A program made the position numbers and the translations under genes. Under the pieces are notes generated by a model. It was not told the origin of the DNA, made no database searches, and was given only the letters and a program-made list of their open reading frames with translations. From assembly GCA_002840095.1 (NCBI GenBank), contig PGZL01000006.1, positions 201,241-265,240 of the forward strand: DNA of 64,000 nucleotides. Direction: 5' to 3'. Below are positions 18,249 through 26,292 of the stretch, in pieces (the stretch's first letter is position 1; each line of letters starts with the position of its first letter). This DNA is from Gammaproteobacteria bacterium HGW-Gammaproteobacteria-1. Lineage in GTDB: Bacteria; Pseudomonadota; Gammaproteobacteria; Thiohalomonadales; Thiohalomonadaceae.

Positions 18249-18453
18249 GGTGTTTCTCCTGGTAGTTGAACAAACAGGGGAAAACACCACGCTTGGTATA
18301 AGCGCCCGCACGGGGAAGGTGTCTCCCCGATAGGGTTGATGAAGGTATTGAACAAGGACCGAGACCCGAAGGTCCGCCTCTCTTCCCGATCCGGAGAGGC
18401 TTACAGGCGCCGGCGTGAGCCGGCAGGGTGCCACTGAACCGCAGTGACGACGG
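18249..18453 (-). ncRNA. Structured leader copy 7 (DUF3577 5' UTR)
   Basis: Same array; SD sequestration GGTGTTTCTCC/GGGGAAAACACC. Confidence 0.8.
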
Positions 18454-18492
18454 TTGAATGCTGCAATTTATAGACGAGCGTTTGTGCGCTCG

Positions 18493-18747
18493 TCAAGGAC
18501 TTTTCGGCGCGCATGCTTCGGCGAAATAACGACGAACAGCCACCGCGAAATCGACCAGGTCGGGTTGCCGTTCCGTCGCTGCAACAAAATCCACAACACT
18601 CGCGCTTGGCGGAAGCGCGAGCACGATTTGCTGCACGCGCATACGCTGAGTGGAACTGAGAGCCAATCCCGCGCCCTGTTCGAATATTTGCGTCACCGCC
18701 GCCGCTTCGCCAGGCTCCATACTCATTCGCATATCCAACTGCCCCAT
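18493..18747 (-). CDS. Small hypothetical ICE protein
   Basis: ORF MGQLDMRMSMEPGEAAAVTQIFEQGAGLALSSTQRMRVQQIVLALP... Confidence 0.6.
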   Translation of the reverse strand: MGQLDMRMSMEPGEAAAVTQIFEQGAGLALSSTQRMRVQQIVLALPPSASVVDFVAATERQPDLVDFAVAVRRYFAEACAPKSP

Positions 18748-18768
18748 CGCTGCTGCTCCTCCTTGTCA

Positions 18769-19620
18769 TTATTGGTCAACGCGTACCCCGAGGCGCGCGA
18801 GTATCCCTTCAAGTTCGTCGTGACTGTGGAACTTGAAGGTTATGGTACCGTTCTTTGAGCCCTCGTCAAAGTCAAGTGAGGTGGGCGAGCCCACCGTTTC
18901 CCCTACGCGGCGCTCCAGGCGGGCGATGTCCGGATCACGTCTGTTTTTTTGCGAAACGGCATTGTTCTGTGTTTTGACCTGCTGTTCGAGTCGCCGCACG
19001 GTCCAGCCCTGCTCAGCGGCTGTCTGTGCCATCGTGATCTGCGCGTCTTTTGCAATCCCGGCAAGTACCTTGGCGTGGCCAAGGGTGAGCGAGCCCGAGG
19101 CGACCAACGCCTTGACCTGGGGCTCCAGGCGCGTGATGCGTAACAGATGGGAGACATGCTCGCGTTTATAGCCAAGGGCGTCGGCCACATCCTGGTGCGT
19201 AAGGCCTAGGACCTCGATCAGGCGGGCGATACCTTCGGCTTCATCAACGGGATTGAGGTTTTCGCGCTGAACGTTCTCGGCCAGCGCGAATAACGCGGCC
19301 GTTTTGTCGTCGATAGCGCGAATGACGACCGGTACGTCGCGCAAGCCCGCCAATTGTGCGGCGCGCCAGCGGCGTTCGCCGGCAACAATCTCATAGCTTC
19401 CGTCTGGCACAGGGCGGACGACAATTGGCTGTACCACGCCCTGGGTGCGTATAGATGCGGCGAGCTCCTGGAGGGGTTCGGCTGGAAACTCGCGCCGCGG
19501 CTGAAAGCGTCCACGTCTTAGCTGCTCTATTCCCACGCGCACCAAAGAACCATCACAGCGAGATAGTGGCATGCCCGTCTGGCTTGGCGTGGGATCGCGC
19601 ATGTTGAGAGCTGTCCCCAT
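18769..19620 (-). CDS. ParB/RepB/Spo0J family DNA-binding protein
   Basis: LAASIRTQGVVQPIVVRP...YEIVAGERRWRAAQLAGL...LTHQDVADALGYKREHVSHLLR. Confidence 0.93.
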   Translation of the reverse strand: MGTALNMRDPTPSQTGMPLSRCDGSLVRVGIEQLRRGRFQPRREFPAEPLQELAASIRTQGVVQPIVVRPVPDGSYEIVAGERRWRAAQLAGLRDVPVVIRAIDDKTAALFALAENVQRENLNPVDEAEGIARLIEVLGLTHQDVADALGYKREHVSHLLRITRLEPQVKALVASGSLTLGHAKVLAGIAKDAQITMAQTAAEQGWTVRRLEQQVKTQNNAVSQKNRRDPDIARLERRVGETVGSPTSLDFDEGSKNGTITFKFHSHDELEGILARLGVRVDQ

Positions 19621-22040
19621 CATCCATTCCAGGCGAAATATCGGCAGGCCGGAAATTTGGTGCAACCGACAAAGGCACGACCATCATTCTTGCCGCCTTT
19701 CATGGCGCGCAAGACCAATGTTCCCTTATGACATTCGGGGCAAGGATCGCCGACGGACGCTTTCGTTCCGACGGCCTTCTTCGTAGCCGTATCGGTTTGC
19801 GTCGAGTCGCCGTCCCCGTTTCTGAACACGAGCGCGAGCTTCCCGTTTTCGATGTGCGCATGCGAGTCGTATTTCTTGCCTTGTTGCGATTTCAAGCCGC
19901 GAAGCAGTACGGTCCTGCCTGCCAGCAACTCCAGCGCCTGGGACTCCGACAACTTCTTGCCAAACGACTCCTTCCACACGATGGCGCGGCAGGCCTCGCA
20001 CTGCCACGCCTTTGGGGATTCGCTGACGGCGCCGCCGCACTGGCATTGGCCCGCGGCCTGCCCGCGCGGGCGCCCCGGTTTGCCGCCCTGGTCCGGCAAG
20101 GCTACCTGGCACTCAGGGTATCCTGAGCATCCCCAGAAAAAGCCGTTCTTACCCTTGCGCCGGCGCAGAGGCTTTCCGCACTCCGGACAAGCATGCTGCT
20201 GCACCGGCACACCACCAAGGTCGCCGTTCTGCTTGGCCCGCTCCACCATGGTGGCCACCCAGTCGGCCTGGCGCCGCACAAACGCCTCCAGGCTACCGCG
20301 CCCTTGGGCGATATCGTCCAGCGCCTGCTCCCACAGCGCCGTTGTACCAGGCTCCTTAACCGGCTCAGGCAGCGCATCGATGAGCGCCCGCCCCGTGTCG
20401 GTGGAAATCAGGTTCTTCTTCCGCTTTTGCAGGAAACCCCGTTCGAGCAGGGTCTTGATGATGCCGGCCCGCGTCGCCTCGGTCCCCAGTCCGGACGTTT
20501 CCTTGAGGATCTGCTTCAGACGCGCGTCGGTCACCAGTTTTGCCACGTTTTTCATGGCGGCGATCAATGTGCCTTCCGTGAACCGCGCCAGCGGCTTCGT
20601 CTGCTTCGCCACTGCCTCCGCCGCGGCAACGGGACAGGCCACTCCCTTGGTCAGTTGTGGCAGTTCCTGGTCATCAGTGTCATCGCTGTTGGGCTCTTCG
20701 CGGGAGAACTGGTACAGCGCTTTCCATCCATCGGCCACAACTCGCCTGCCAGTCGCCTGAAACATCTCGCCGTCGGCCGACAAAGAGACCAGCGTCTTAT
20801 CGAATTCGTGGTGCGGGTAGAACTGTGCCAGGTAACGGCGACGGATCAGGTCATAGATCTGTCGTTCGCCGTCGTTCATACGCTGGACATCGCACGCTGA
20901 TTTGGTGGGGATGATCGCGTGGTGTGCGGTGATCTTGCCGTCATCCCAGGCCTTGGAACGTAGCCCCCTGTCCGCGCTGGCGACGGCTGATGCAAGTTCC
21001 TCGTCCGATCGAACCATGGCATCCAGCACCGCAGAGGACTCCGCCAACATGCTTTGCGGCAGATAGGGGCAATCGGTGCGCGGGTAGGTGACGGCCTTGT
21101 GGGTTTCGTAGAGCGCCTGCACCGTATCCAGGACCTGTTGCGCACCCATACCGTACAGCCTGTCAGCTTCCTGCTGCAGAGTTCCCAGGTCATAGGGCAG
21201 TGGCGGCGCTTCGCGCGCCCGCTTGGTCTCCGCAGCAGCCACCACTCCCTGCTTGCCTGCCAGCCGCTGCGCCAGCGTGCGGGCCGCCTGTTCGTTGATA
21301 CAGCGGCCCTCGGAATCAGCCACCGCCTCCGGCGGTACCCACTTCCCGCGGAAGCGCCCGCTGCCGGTGGCAAACGTGACCAGCACATCCCAGTACGGGA
21401 CCGGCCGGAACGACTCGATGGCGCGGTCGCGATCCACCACCAGGCGCAAAGTCGGCGTCTGGACGCGCCCCACCGACAACACGCCGTCAAGGCCCCGCTC
21501 CCGGCCAAGAACCGTATAGGCGCGGGTCAGGTTCATACCGACAAGCCAGTCTGCCCGGGCGCGGCCCAACCCGGCCCAATAGAGCGGCTGGGTCTGCTCG
21601 CCGGGCCGCAACGCGCCAAGCGCTTTGCGTATGCTTACATCGTCCAGCGCCGATAGCCAAAGCCGTGTGACAGGCCCTCGCCACTGGCAAAGCTGCAACA
21701 CCTCCCGCGCGATGGTCTCACCCTCGCGATCCGCGTCAGTCGCGATCACGACCTCCAGCGCGCTCGCCAGCAGCCCCTTGATGATTTTGAACTGCTTGCG
21801 CGCGTCGCTCTTAACCTCCAGCCGCCAGCTATCCGGCAGAATCGGCAGCGTGTCGAGTGCCCACCGCTTGTACTGCTCGCCGTAGCCCTCAGGAGGCACC
21901 ATCTCAAGCAGATGCCCGAAGCACCACGTAACGGTCACTCCGCTGCCGTTGAGGCAGCCATCTCCTTTGTCCTGGGCGCCGAGTATGCGGGCAATGTCCC
22001 GCGCCTGAGACGGCTTCTCGCAAAGGAATAGGCGGCTCAT
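19620..22040 (-). CDS. topB: DNA topoisomerase III
   Basis: Toprim start MSRLFLCEKPSQARDIARILGA, DADREGETIAREVL, SVGRVQTPTL, C-terminal zinc ribbons. Confidence 0.95.
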   Translation of the reverse strand: MSRLFLCEKPSQARDIARILGAQDKGDGCLNGSGVTVTWCFGHLLEMVPPEGYGEQYKRWALDTLPILPDSWRLEVKSDARKQFKIIKGLLASALEVVIATDADREGETIAREVLQLCQWRGPVTRLWLSALDDVSIRKALGALRPGEQTQPLYWAGLGRARADWLVGMNLTRAYTVLGRERGLDGVLSVGRVQTPTLRLVVDRDRAIESFRPVPYWDVLVTFATGSGRFRGKWVPPEAVADSEGRCINEQAARTLAQRLAGKQGVVAAAETKRAREAPPLPYDLGTLQQEADRLYGMGAQQVLDTVQALYETHKAVTYPRTDCPYLPQSMLAESSAVLDAMVRSDEELASAVASADRGLRSKAWDDGKITAHHAIIPTKSACDVQRMNDGERQIYDLIRRRYLAQFYPHHEFDKTLVSLSADGEMFQATGRRVVADGWKALYQFSREEPNSDDTDDQELPQLTKGVACPVAAAEAVAKQTKPLARFTEGTLIAAMKNVAKLVTDARLKQILKETSGLGTEATRAGIIKTLLERGFLQKRKKNLISTDTGRALIDALPEPVKEPGTTALWEQALDDIAQGRGSLEAFVRRQADWVATMVERAKQNGDLGGVPVQQHACPECGKPLRRRKGKNGFFWGCSGYPECQVALPDQGGKPGRPRGQAAGQCQCGGAVSESPKAWQCEACRAIVWKESFGKKLSESQALELLAGRTVLLRGLKSQQGKKYDSHAHIENGKLALVFRNGDGDSTQTDTATKKAVGTKASVGDPCPECHKGTLVLRAMKGGKNDGRAFVGCTKFPACRYFAWNG

Positions 22041-22136
22041 CTCACTGCGCCTCCCACGGAAAATTGGCGGGAATCTCCAGTGGGGGTATTGTTGAGGATG
22101 CCAGTCTCACAACAACGCTTTCCAAAGGAGATCCCC

Positions 22137-22319
22137 ATGAACATTGATGATACGGTGCTAAGAGCCCTCATAGAGAAGACACTCGTTCTTGAGCAGGCTG
22201 TACATGACGTCCTGGATGCATTGTCTGAGGACGGCCTTGACGCTGATACTGCAATCAGGCATTCACGGCGGCTCAAGGCAATAACACTCACAGCCCCAAC
22301 ACCTCAACCAGAGTCTTGA
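22137..22319 (+). CDS. 60-aa hypothetical protein
   Basis: AAAGGAGATCCCC-ATG RBS; MNIDDTVLRALIEKTLVLEQAVHDVLDALSEDGLDADTAIRHSRRL. Confidence 0.55.
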   Translation: MNIDDTVLRALIEKTLVLEQAVHDVLDALSEDGLDADTAIRHSRRLKAITLTAPTPQPES

Positions 22320-22530
22320 ACCCGTTGCGTCGACGCCGTTGTCGGGTTAGCCATTGCCGCGATCCCGCCTCAAATGGAATTTCGCGCGCCGATAGCCAGG
22401 CCTGAAAATCCTCAATATGGTCTTCAACATATGCCGCTATAACGACATCAGCCGTGCCAGGCCCAAAGTCCGGCAACCGCACATCGGTTTCATCATCAGC
22501 AGGCAACCTGTTTTGACACGGGGCCTCCAT
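22288..22530 (-). CDS. Small hypothetical ICE protein
   Basis: MEAPCQNRLPADDETDVRLPDFGPGTADVVIAAYVEDHIEDFQAWLSAREIPFEAGS... Confidence 0.55.
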   Translation of the reverse strand: MEAPCQNRLPADDETDVRLPDFGPGTADVVIAAYVEDHIEDFQAWLSAREIPFEAGSRQWLTRQRRRRNGFKTLVEVLGL

Positions 22531-22531
22531 A

Positions 22532-22762
22532 TCAGGACTCCATCCCATCCGCCTCATTGCGCAGCACAAGCTCCCATCCGCCGTCGCGGGTGAAGCGCGC
22601 GATGCCATCGCGTTCCATGCGCCTGAGTTCTGATGCTATTCGAGACTCGTGCCGGGTCACCGAAACGCGGCGCCTGAGGGTCGATACGGGGACAGAGGCC
22701 CGAGCTAACGACAAAGCGGTTACCAGTTCAACGCGCAGCGAGGAGCTATGCCCGTTCATCAC
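22532..22762 (-). CDS. Winged-helix-like small protein
   Basis: LVTALSLARASVPVSTLRRRVSVTRHESRIASELRRMERDGIARFTRDGGWELV. Confidence 0.55.
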   Translation of the reverse strand: MMNGHSSSLRVELVTALSLARASVPVSTLRRRVSVTRHESRIASELRRMERDGIARFTRDGGWELVLRNEADGMES

Positions 22763-23046
22763 TGCTTCACCGCCTCGCGTAACACGCTGCCGGGTACGAA
22801 GCGCACAAGGCGGGATTCCGGCACGATGATGGGTTGCCCGGTTTGTGGGTTGCGGCCAGACCGTTGCGGTCGGGTTCGGGTGCTGAATGTCCCGAAGCCC
22901 GTGAGACGGACATCGTCACCATGGGAGAGGGCGTGGGCGATGGAGTTGATTGCGGTATCGACTGCTCGACTCGCGAGCTCCTTAGGCAAGTCGCAAGCCA
23001 ACGCCACTGCGGTAGTGAGGTCGGTCTTAGTCAGCTTCTGCTTCAT
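22759..23046 (-). CDS. HU-family DNA-binding protein
   Basis: MKQKLTKTDLTTAVALACDLPKELASRAVDTAINSIAHALSHGDDVRLTGFGTFSTRTRPQRSGRNPQTGQPI. Confidence 0.93.
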   Translation of the reverse strand: MKQKLTKTDLTTAVALACDLPKELASRAVDTAINSIAHALSHGDDVRLTGFGTFSTRTRPQRSGRNPQTGQPIIVPESRLVRFVPGSVLREAVKQ

Positions 23047-23422
23047 CAGCTGACTCCTTCTTGCGAAACTGAATGCTCTCTACGCGCGACAGGTCCAGAT
23101 CGACATGGTCGGCCTGCACTTCGAGCCGGGCGCGCGGTTCACCGCTGTCTTTATCGGCCCACTCGTGATTAACAAGGGTTCCAGTTACCGCGACACGGGC
23201 GCCCTTGGGCAAAACCTTGGCCGCGACTTCAGCCTTCGGCCCCCACAGGTTCACATCCAGCCAGAATCCGCCCCGGTCCACAAAGCCTCCGTCGCCATCG
23301 GGCACGCTGCGGTCGAAATAGACACGCAACTGCGCCACGGCGCGCCGCTCGCCATCCACATCCACGTGCTTAACCGTCGGGGCTGCTCCCAGATTGCCTC
23401 TGCCTTTGAAATCATTCGCCAT
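23027..23422 (-). CDS. ssb: Single-stranded DNA-binding protein
   Basis: MANDFKGRGNLGAAPTVKHVDVDGERRAVAQLRVYFDR... OB-fold SSB pattern. Confidence 0.85.
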   Translation of the reverse strand: MANDFKGRGNLGAAPTVKHVDVDGERRAVAQLRVYFDRSVPDGDGGFVDRGGFWLDVNLWGPKAEVAAKVLPKGARVAVTGTLVNHEWADKDSGEPRARLEVQADHVDLDLSRVESIQFRKKESADEAEAD

Positions 23423-23575
23423 GCTGTTCTCCTTGGGTGATTTATGCGCTGGCAGATTTAACGGCATACCTGGCACGTGGCAATCGACAATGGCGACAGA
23501 TTCTGAAAGTGATTACGTGGAATGCGTGTATGCAGTACGCAAACCGCATACACGACGCAGCTCTTGTCGGCATCG

Positions 23576-23995
23576 TTATGTCTCTACGGCACGCAGGCGG
23601 TCCAGGCGTTCGAGAAAGTCACGCAACCGAATGCGCTCATAGTCAGTTACGGCAAGCGCCATGTTCAGGTAGATCCGTCGCCTCTCGAATGCCAGCCACA
23701 CTCGTCTCACATCTAACGGCACCTTATCCAGTACAGCTATTCCTGTGTCGGACGTGAGATCGAAGCTCACCGCGTTATGGCCAGCACGCCGCCACCGGTA
23801 TCCGGTCAACGTTCTGTCCGAGTAGCGGGCAGGGTAGGCAGGCGCCGTCGGAAACCGCTCCCGGAATTCCTGCACCATATCCCGGCCCAGTTGCTGGAGC
23901 TTCGCCCGCCGCCGCTCCAGCTCTTCGAGTTGTGCCTTCGCCTCCCGGAGATTCCGGAACGGCAGCTCCAGAAGACTGATCCACTTCTCACTCAC
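23576..23995 (-). CDS. DUF3158-family ICE protein
   Basis: MSEKWISLLELPFRNLREAKAQLEELERRRAKL...GYRWRRAGHNA; synteny with the PFL_4669-type gene. Confidence 0.75.
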   Translation of the reverse strand: MSEKWISLLELPFRNLREAKAQLEELERRRAKLQQLGRDMVQEFRERFPTAPAYPARYSDRTLTGYRWRRAGHNAVSFDLTSDTGIAVLDKVPLDVRRVWLAFERRRIYLNMALAVTDYERIRLRDFLERLDRLRAVET

Positions 23996-24077
23996 CCGTG
24001 CTTCCCCCTTACCCTTAAAGGGCCCTTTAGGGCCGTAACCTCTACGTCAGCAACCTGAAGAGGACGATACGTCAGCA

Positions 24078-24845
24078 CTACACAGTCTCTTCGCCTGGCG
24101 CACCGGGAGCATCGTCGGTTTCAGTGGCATCTGCGGGGGTGTCTGCATCCTGTGTACCGCGCACTTTCGGCGCGTAGGCGGCCCGCAGTTCACCTGCGAT
24201 GATTGGTTGCGGCAGTTCTCCCATGGCCTCACGAGCCTTCGCGGCCTTCGCTGTTCCCTGCACCAGGTCTTCGCGTGTTGCGCCCATGTAGCGGTAGCCC
24301 TTCGCTGCCTCATAGGCCGAGCGCAGCTGCTTACCGCCCTGAGCCAATAGCCGCTCGCTGGTCTGTAGGTCCATCAGGCCTACGTGCCGCGCGGTCAGCA
24401 CGGCGCGTACCAGCTTGTCGAAGTCCGCCAGTAGATAGGCGCCATGGAAGGCATAGGGATTGGAGAAGTTCAGTTCGAGCCGCGCCGGCGCGAGGGATTG
24501 CGCCACAACCACGTTAACGGCCGGCGCGCCGGCGAGAACCTGCTCCACCGTGCCCTCCATCTCGTTCAGCTGGTCGCGCGCCCGCATCAGCTCACGCTCA
24601 ATCTTCACCAGCCACCAGTCGGCGTAGGGGTCATCCGCCATGCTGCCGCCCCAGATGGGGCGCAGCATCGCAGCGAACCGCAGCAGGCCGACGATCTCGT
24701 GTTGACCGTCGGCCGCCATGCGCCCAAACACCAGGCGCTGCGCTTGGCGCGTCTGTATCTCCATGGTTGCCTGGCTACGCAGGGCTCCGGGGGCATCGGA
24801 ACGGGGCCGTGATGCCTGTGCTTCACTGACTGCCTGTGTTGTCAT
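24078..24845 (-). CDS. TIGR03761/PFL_4669-family ICE protein
   Basis: MTTQAVSEAQA...MEIQTRQAQRLVFGRMAADGQHEIVGLLRFAAMLRPIWGGSMADDPYADWWLVKIE. Confidence 0.88.
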   Translation of the reverse strand: MTTQAVSEAQASRPRSDAPGALRSQATMEIQTRQAQRLVFGRMAADGQHEIVGLLRFAAMLRPIWGGSMADDPYADWWLVKIERELMRARDQLNEMEGTVEQVLAGAPAVNVVVAQSLAPARLELNFSNPYAFHGAYLLADFDKLVRAVLTARHVGLMDLQTSERLLAQGGKQLRSAYEAAKGYRYMGATREDLVQGTAKAAKAREAMGELPQPIIAGELRAAYAPKVRGTQDADTPADATETDDAPGAPGEETV

Positions 24846-24939
24846 GACATGCTCTCCTGTAGGTCGAGTTGTAGAGGGTAGGGACCGCGGACGTACCTGC
24901 GTTTTGCCCCGATTGGCCGAACCGTATCGGCGGGATGCT

Positions 24940-24955
24940 TGTGCCACGTGGCACA
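24940..24955. promoter_or_regulatory. parS-like 16-bp palindrome, copy 1
   Basis: TGTGCCACGTGGCACA; differs from the canonical parS TGTTnCACGTGnAACA by symmetric substitutions. Confidence 0.75.
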
Positions 24956-24974
24956 CTTGGTCCGCTTCGCATCG

Positions 24975-25235
24975 TCACTTCGCAATTGACCGGTTGATGC
25001 TCCACGGGTCCACGCCTAAGCGCTCCACGACCAGCGCGCGCAATTGGTCTGGTGGTGTTCTCTTCCCACGCAGCGCCAGATAGAAGTGGGTACGGGTAAA
25101 ACCAGCGGCATTTGCGGTTTCCTCAACACCCCAGCCCGCGAGTTTGAGCAAGAAAGGAACGCTCATTTCCAATGGCACGCCATTGCGGGCATGAGTGCGC
25201 AGCAATTGTTGAATATTTGCCTTGGTTGTTATCAT
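24975..25235 (-). CDS. Small HTH-type regulator-like protein
   Basis: MITTKANIQQLLRTHARNGVPLEMSVPFLLKLAGWGVEETANAAGFTRTHFYLALRGKRTPPDQLR. Confidence 0.65.
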   Translation of the reverse strand: MITTKANIQQLLRTHARNGVPLEMSVPFLLKLAGWGVEETANAAGFTRTHFYLALRGKRTPPDQLRALVVERLGVDPWSINRSIAK

Positions 25236-25460
25236 CGTTATCACCCATTACGATTAGTGGTGAGGCGACGGGCGGCCCAAGAGGTATGCCTCGGTGCCTG
25301 TGCCGCACGGAATGAACACAGCGTCCCTTTTCCGCGCAGCTGGTAATGCTGCCCTCCGCGAGCCCGACGGATACCTCGGGTCCCTTGAAGGACGGCATGC
25401 CTCGATGGACGGCCAACCGCCCGTCGCCTCATTGCTCGTTTCACAGCTCCAATCCTCCGT

Positions 25461-25476
25461 TGTGCCACGTGGCACA
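25461..25476. promoter_or_regulatory. parS-like 16-bp palindrome, copy 2
   Basis: TGTGCCACGTGGCACA, identical to copies 1 and 3. Confidence 0.75.
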
Positions 25477-25479
25477 TCC

Positions 25480-26259
25480 TCAGTTGAGCATCGCCGGCGT
25501 TGGGGCCGGCAGCTCCAGCCTGGCGTACTTCAGCGCCTGCCGTATGCGGCCGGTCAGAAGGCGGATGCGCGAGCCCCGCCGCCCGTCGACCTCAAGCCGA
25601 AGCAGCTCCCACTCTTCGAGTTTGTGCAGCGCATTCCTCGCGCTGGCATTCGACATCCCGGTCGCAATCCCAATCTGCCGTTGGCTGGTCTCATGCCAAG
25701 CGCCGTCGGCGTAGTGGGTAAGCAGATGGTCGAGCACCAGGGCCACATTGAGGGAGACTGCGCTGTACCCATCCGGTGCGAGCGCCTGGCCCCAGCGTCC
25801 GTGCGTGAGGGCGAGCAGGGGAGTCAGACGACACTCCGGACCGGCGCCGCGGATGTGGTGCTCCAGCACATCAAGCACCCAGCGGCGGAAGGCCTTGGCG
25901 CGGTCGGTGCGGGCGAAGAAGCCGACGGCGTAGCAGCCACGGGGGCTGAAGATGCGCACCTTCTGCCGCCCGCCCGGCGTCTCCAGTTCGACCAGCGCAG
26001 TCATCTCCTCGGTGAACTCGTCGGCGTGGCGGTTGTAGAGCTTGTTGACCGGGGCCGCCACCTCCGCTTCGGACCATTGCGCAATAGTTGACTGTTGTGA
26101 AGGGTGACCCAGTTTGGTACCCCCCTTGCGGGTCGCGGGGCGCGGCTTATACCCCAACGCCAGCGCCAGATCGGCCGCCGAGAGCCACGGCTCCCCGTGC
26201 CGGTCGATGATGGCCAAAGGCGTGTCGCCGAAGGTCAGTGTGGTTGGCAGAAGTCCCAT
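25480..26259 (-). CDS. BRO-N domain-like protein
   Basis: LTFGDTPLAIIDRHGEPWLSAADLALALGYK...FSPRGCYAVGFFARTDRAKAFRRWVLDVLEHH. Confidence 0.75.
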   Translation of the reverse strand: MGLLPTTLTFGDTPLAIIDRHGEPWLSAADLALALGYKPRPATRKGGTKLGHPSQQSTIAQWSEAEVAAPVNKLYNRHADEFTEEMTALVELETPGGRQKVRIFSPRGCYAVGFFARTDRAKAFRRWVLDVLEHHIRGAGPECRLTPLLALTHGRWGQALAPDGYSAVSLNVALVLDHLLTHYADGAWHETSQRQIGIATGMSNASARNALHKLEEWELLRLEVDGRRGSRIRLLTGRIRQALKYARLELPAPTPAMLN

Positions 26260-26276
26260 GCTTGCTCTCCCGTGGT

Positions 26277-26292
26277 TGTGCCACGTGGCACA
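26277..26292. promoter_or_regulatory. parS-like 16-bp palindrome, copy 3
   Basis: TGTGCCACGTGGCACA, between the STY4528-like gene and the BRO-N gene. Confidence 0.75.

Noticed and set aside
9326-18453. Repeated ~100-nt modules considered as a CRISPR array or transposon ends
   Set aside because: Copies are irregularly spaced (about 0.5-2.5 kb), each is tied to a gene start, and there are no spacers, transposase genes or target-site duplications.
23469-23484. CCTGGCACGTGGCAAT considered as a fourth parS-like site
   Set aside because: Only the core and one half-site match; not palindromic outside CACGTG. Mentioned only as a possible degenerate site.
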